A DNA stretch of 23,975 bases, taken from positions 1 through 23,975 of the forward strand of contig CALXSZ010000115.1 in assembly GCA_944391275.1 (NCBI GenBank), read 5' to 3'. Within the stretch, counting starts at the first letter, position 1, and each line of letters opens with the position of its first letter. This DNA comes from an uncultured Syntrophomonadaceae bacterium (lineage in GTDB: Bacteria > Bacillota > Syntrophomonadia > Syntrophomonadales > Syntrophomonadaceae). Position numbers and translations under genes: made by a program. Positions 22,886 through 23,975 of the stretch are shown here, piece by piece. Below the pieces are notes generated by a model that saw only the letters and a program-made list of their open reading frames with translations, did not search any database and had not been told where the DNA came from.

Positions 22886-23006
22886 AAATCAACCTCCTTT
22901 ATTTCAAAAGTTTCGTACGGAACCTTTTTTTATTATAGCGGGATTCTTCCTGGAAAGAAAGAATGGTCCCTGAAAAATTGTCGGAAGGCGCTCCGGGAGT
23001 TTTTTG

Positions 23007-23035
23007 TCATAAACCGAAGATATTCCGCATAAAAT
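23007..23035 (+). promoter_or_regulatory. SigE-like sporulation promoter before spoIIID
   Basis: TCATAAA (23007-23013) and CATAAAAT (23028-23035) are 14 bp apart, close to the SigE consensus (TCATATT, CATACAAT), the mother-cell sigma factor that transcribes spoIIID in Bacillus. A perfect inverted repeat, CCGCAT-AAA-ATGCGG (23026-23040), overlaps the -10. Confidence 0.65.
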
Positions 23036-23074
23036 GCGGCAAGAAAAGATGACTGCAAATAGGAAGTGAATGGG

Positions 23075-23281
23075 GTGAGAAATCATATTGAAGCCAGAGC
23101 TTACGAGCTTGCCCACTACATGATTGAAACCAAAGCCACCGTTCGGGCGGCTGCGAAAAAATTTGGCGTGAGCAAAAGTACGGTGCATATAGTAGGAACA
23201 AAAAGGAACGCTTCCCAGCGCGTTATCCAAAGATCCGTAGGAAGGACCGGAACCCGTGGAGGATTCCGGATATTTTTTTGA
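23075..23281 (+). pseudogene. spoIIID: Probable frameshifted spoIIID (sporulation regulator)
   Basis: SpoIIID is the small DNA-binding regulator of mother-cell sporulation genes, usually about 80-95 residues. From the GTG at 23075 (nine bases after AGGAA) the frame reads like SpoIIID for 37 residues: a helix with ARAYELAHYMIETKATVR, then the helix-turn-helix AAAKKFGVSKSTVH. The family would continue KDVTERLP and later ERHIRGG; here the reading frame gives an unrelated tail to a stop at 23279-23281. KERFPARYPKIRRK, an ERLP-like piece, appears in another frame nearby, and an RGG follows back in the original frame. This fits a small deletion with frameshifts. A functional truncated form is possible but less likely. 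Upstream is a SigE-like promoter. Confidence 0.6.
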
Positions 23282-23636
23282 TAAAAAATCTCTTTTATTC
23301 TAAAATTCCTGAATTTTACGCGAGGATCGGTTTGATAATCGTTTTTTTATCCATAACGAAGCGATGGAAAGTTGGGTTCGTAGGTCCGTATCATAAAGGA
23401 ACGAATTCTTTATCTCAGGAGGGGAAGGTGGAAAGATCTTGCAGACACCTTTTGGAACGATTGGCATAGATTGAACAGAGAAGCAGAGGGATTTAAATCA
23501 CTTCCGCAAGCACTTTGCAATGGGAAGCAGATCAAAAAACTATCCGCTTTTCCATGTTGAAAAAAGACAGGAAAGGATTGTTAGAGGATGTTAAAAGAAA
23601 AAATCTCCCAATACATGAATAGGAGAGTGGAACAGG
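23282..23636. other. Intergenic or decayed region before the FkbM-type gene
   Basis: No intact gene is supported. Protein-like fragments appear in different frames: DLADTFWNDWHRLNREAEGF near 23430-23490 and LQTPFGTIGID, the latter after an AGGAGGGG-like ribosome binding site near 23417. These may be remnants of a decayed gene. No family is assigned. Confidence 0.35.
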
Positions 23637-23975
23637 ATGAATCAAATTGATAAAGAATTTTGGGATCTCGTCCATGAGATCAAGCGCCTAAATGAAAAAG
23701 AACTGTATTATACCATCCGAAAAAATTTTGACAAAATACCCTATATGACCAAAAAAAGCTGCATGGACTTTTTTAATCAGTTTTCCTATTGGGGAAAATT
23801 GGATATAGAAAATGGCGTTTATGAAGAAATTGAGCTGAAACAAAAAGCGTTGTACGAACATATCGACGATTTCGTTTGGCTGTATGAACGTTTGAACGAT
23901 TATCGTTCCAAGAAAACGCTCTTTGCAATTTTGAGCAACTGGTATCGCTATGATTTTGAAGCGACGACACGAACG
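23637..23975 (+). CDS. FkbM-family methyltransferase-like protein, N-terminal part
   Basis: The frame starts with ATG at 23637, ten bases after AGGAGA, and runs open for 113 codons to the edge of the window. The N-terminal region is helical and includes YMTKKSCMDFFNQFSYWGKL and then LYERLNDYRSKKTLFAILSN followed by WYRYDFE. The latter stretch is characteristic of the segment preceding the SAM-binding domain in Bacillota FkbM-type methyltransferases. The methyltransferase core would lie beyond the window. The substrate (often a sugar or glycan) cannot be told. This gene overlaps nothing upstream and looks intact as far as it goes. Confidence 0.72.
   Translation, partial: MNQIDKEFWDLVHEIKRLNEKELYYTIRKNFDKIPYMTKKSCMDFFNQFSYWGKLDIENGVYEEIELKQKALYEHIDDFVWLYERLNDYRSKKTLFAILSNWYRYDFEATTRT

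Noticed and set aside
1..23975. Transposon, prophage or defence island
   Set aside because: No transposase, integrase, terminal repeats, phage structural genes, toxin-antitoxin pair or restriction genes could be recognised.
1..23975. tRNA or rRNA genes
   Set aside because: No cloverleaf-like segment or conserved rRNA stretch was noticed on either strand by eye; a covariance search would settle it.

Overview
The window reads as chromosomal DNA from a low-to-moderate GC, spore-forming-lineage Bacillota (Clostridia-like). The evidence is strong AGGAGG ribosome binding sites, frequent TTG/GTG starts, sigma-A type promoters (TTGACx-17-TATAAT), many intrinsic terminators, and a SpoIIID-type sporulation regulator gene behind a SigE-like promoter. 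No genus can be named from the sequence alone. There are no rRNA or tRNA genes, CRISPR arrays, insertion sequences or clear phage genes.

Layout. Positions 1-6440 hold plus-strand housekeeping and transport genes: a YwlG-type (TIGR01440/UPF0340) protein, an AEC-family permease, a YbjQ/UPF0145 protein, a CaCA-family cation antiporter, and an overlapping azlC-azlD exporter pair. They are separated by repeat-rich or decayed stretches, including a five-copy 41-bp tandem array and a frameshifted membrane/zinc-ribbon gene. Positions 6440-10000 hold a small orphan protein, a short promoter-to-terminator unit of unknown role, a CNNM/CorC (hemolysin-family) membrane protein and a DUF1287 protein. Positions 10100-12100 hold two minus-strand membrane proteins (DUF2752 and DUF4234) flanking an AT-rich 83-bp tandem array. 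murA follows on the plus strand and converges with the arginine operon on a shared bidirectional terminator.

The best-understood unit is the minus-strand operon argC-argJ-argB-argD-argF-argG (20045 down to 13438). It has a sigma-A promoter before argC and a possible ArgR site over the -10. With a bifunctional ArgJ it encodes glutamate-to-argininosuccinate synthesis by the cyclic acetyl route; argH and carbamoyl-phosphate synthase are not in the window. Upstream on the minus strand lie a Ppx/GppA phosphatase, an S1-domain RNA-binding protein and a multi-zinc-ribbon membrane protein. The right edge has a probably broken spoIIID and the start of an FkbM-type methyltransferase gene.

The unusual theme is repeated tandem duplication at many scales (12, 15, 16, 20, 41 and 83 bp), mostly in intergenic or decaying DNA, alongside several frameshifted genes. 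The 41-bp and 83-bp arrays, the broken spoIIID with an intact SigE-like promoter, the 7463-7638 mini-transcript and the hairpin cluster upstream of argC merit a second look. I found no convincing evidence of a wholly new multi-gene system.
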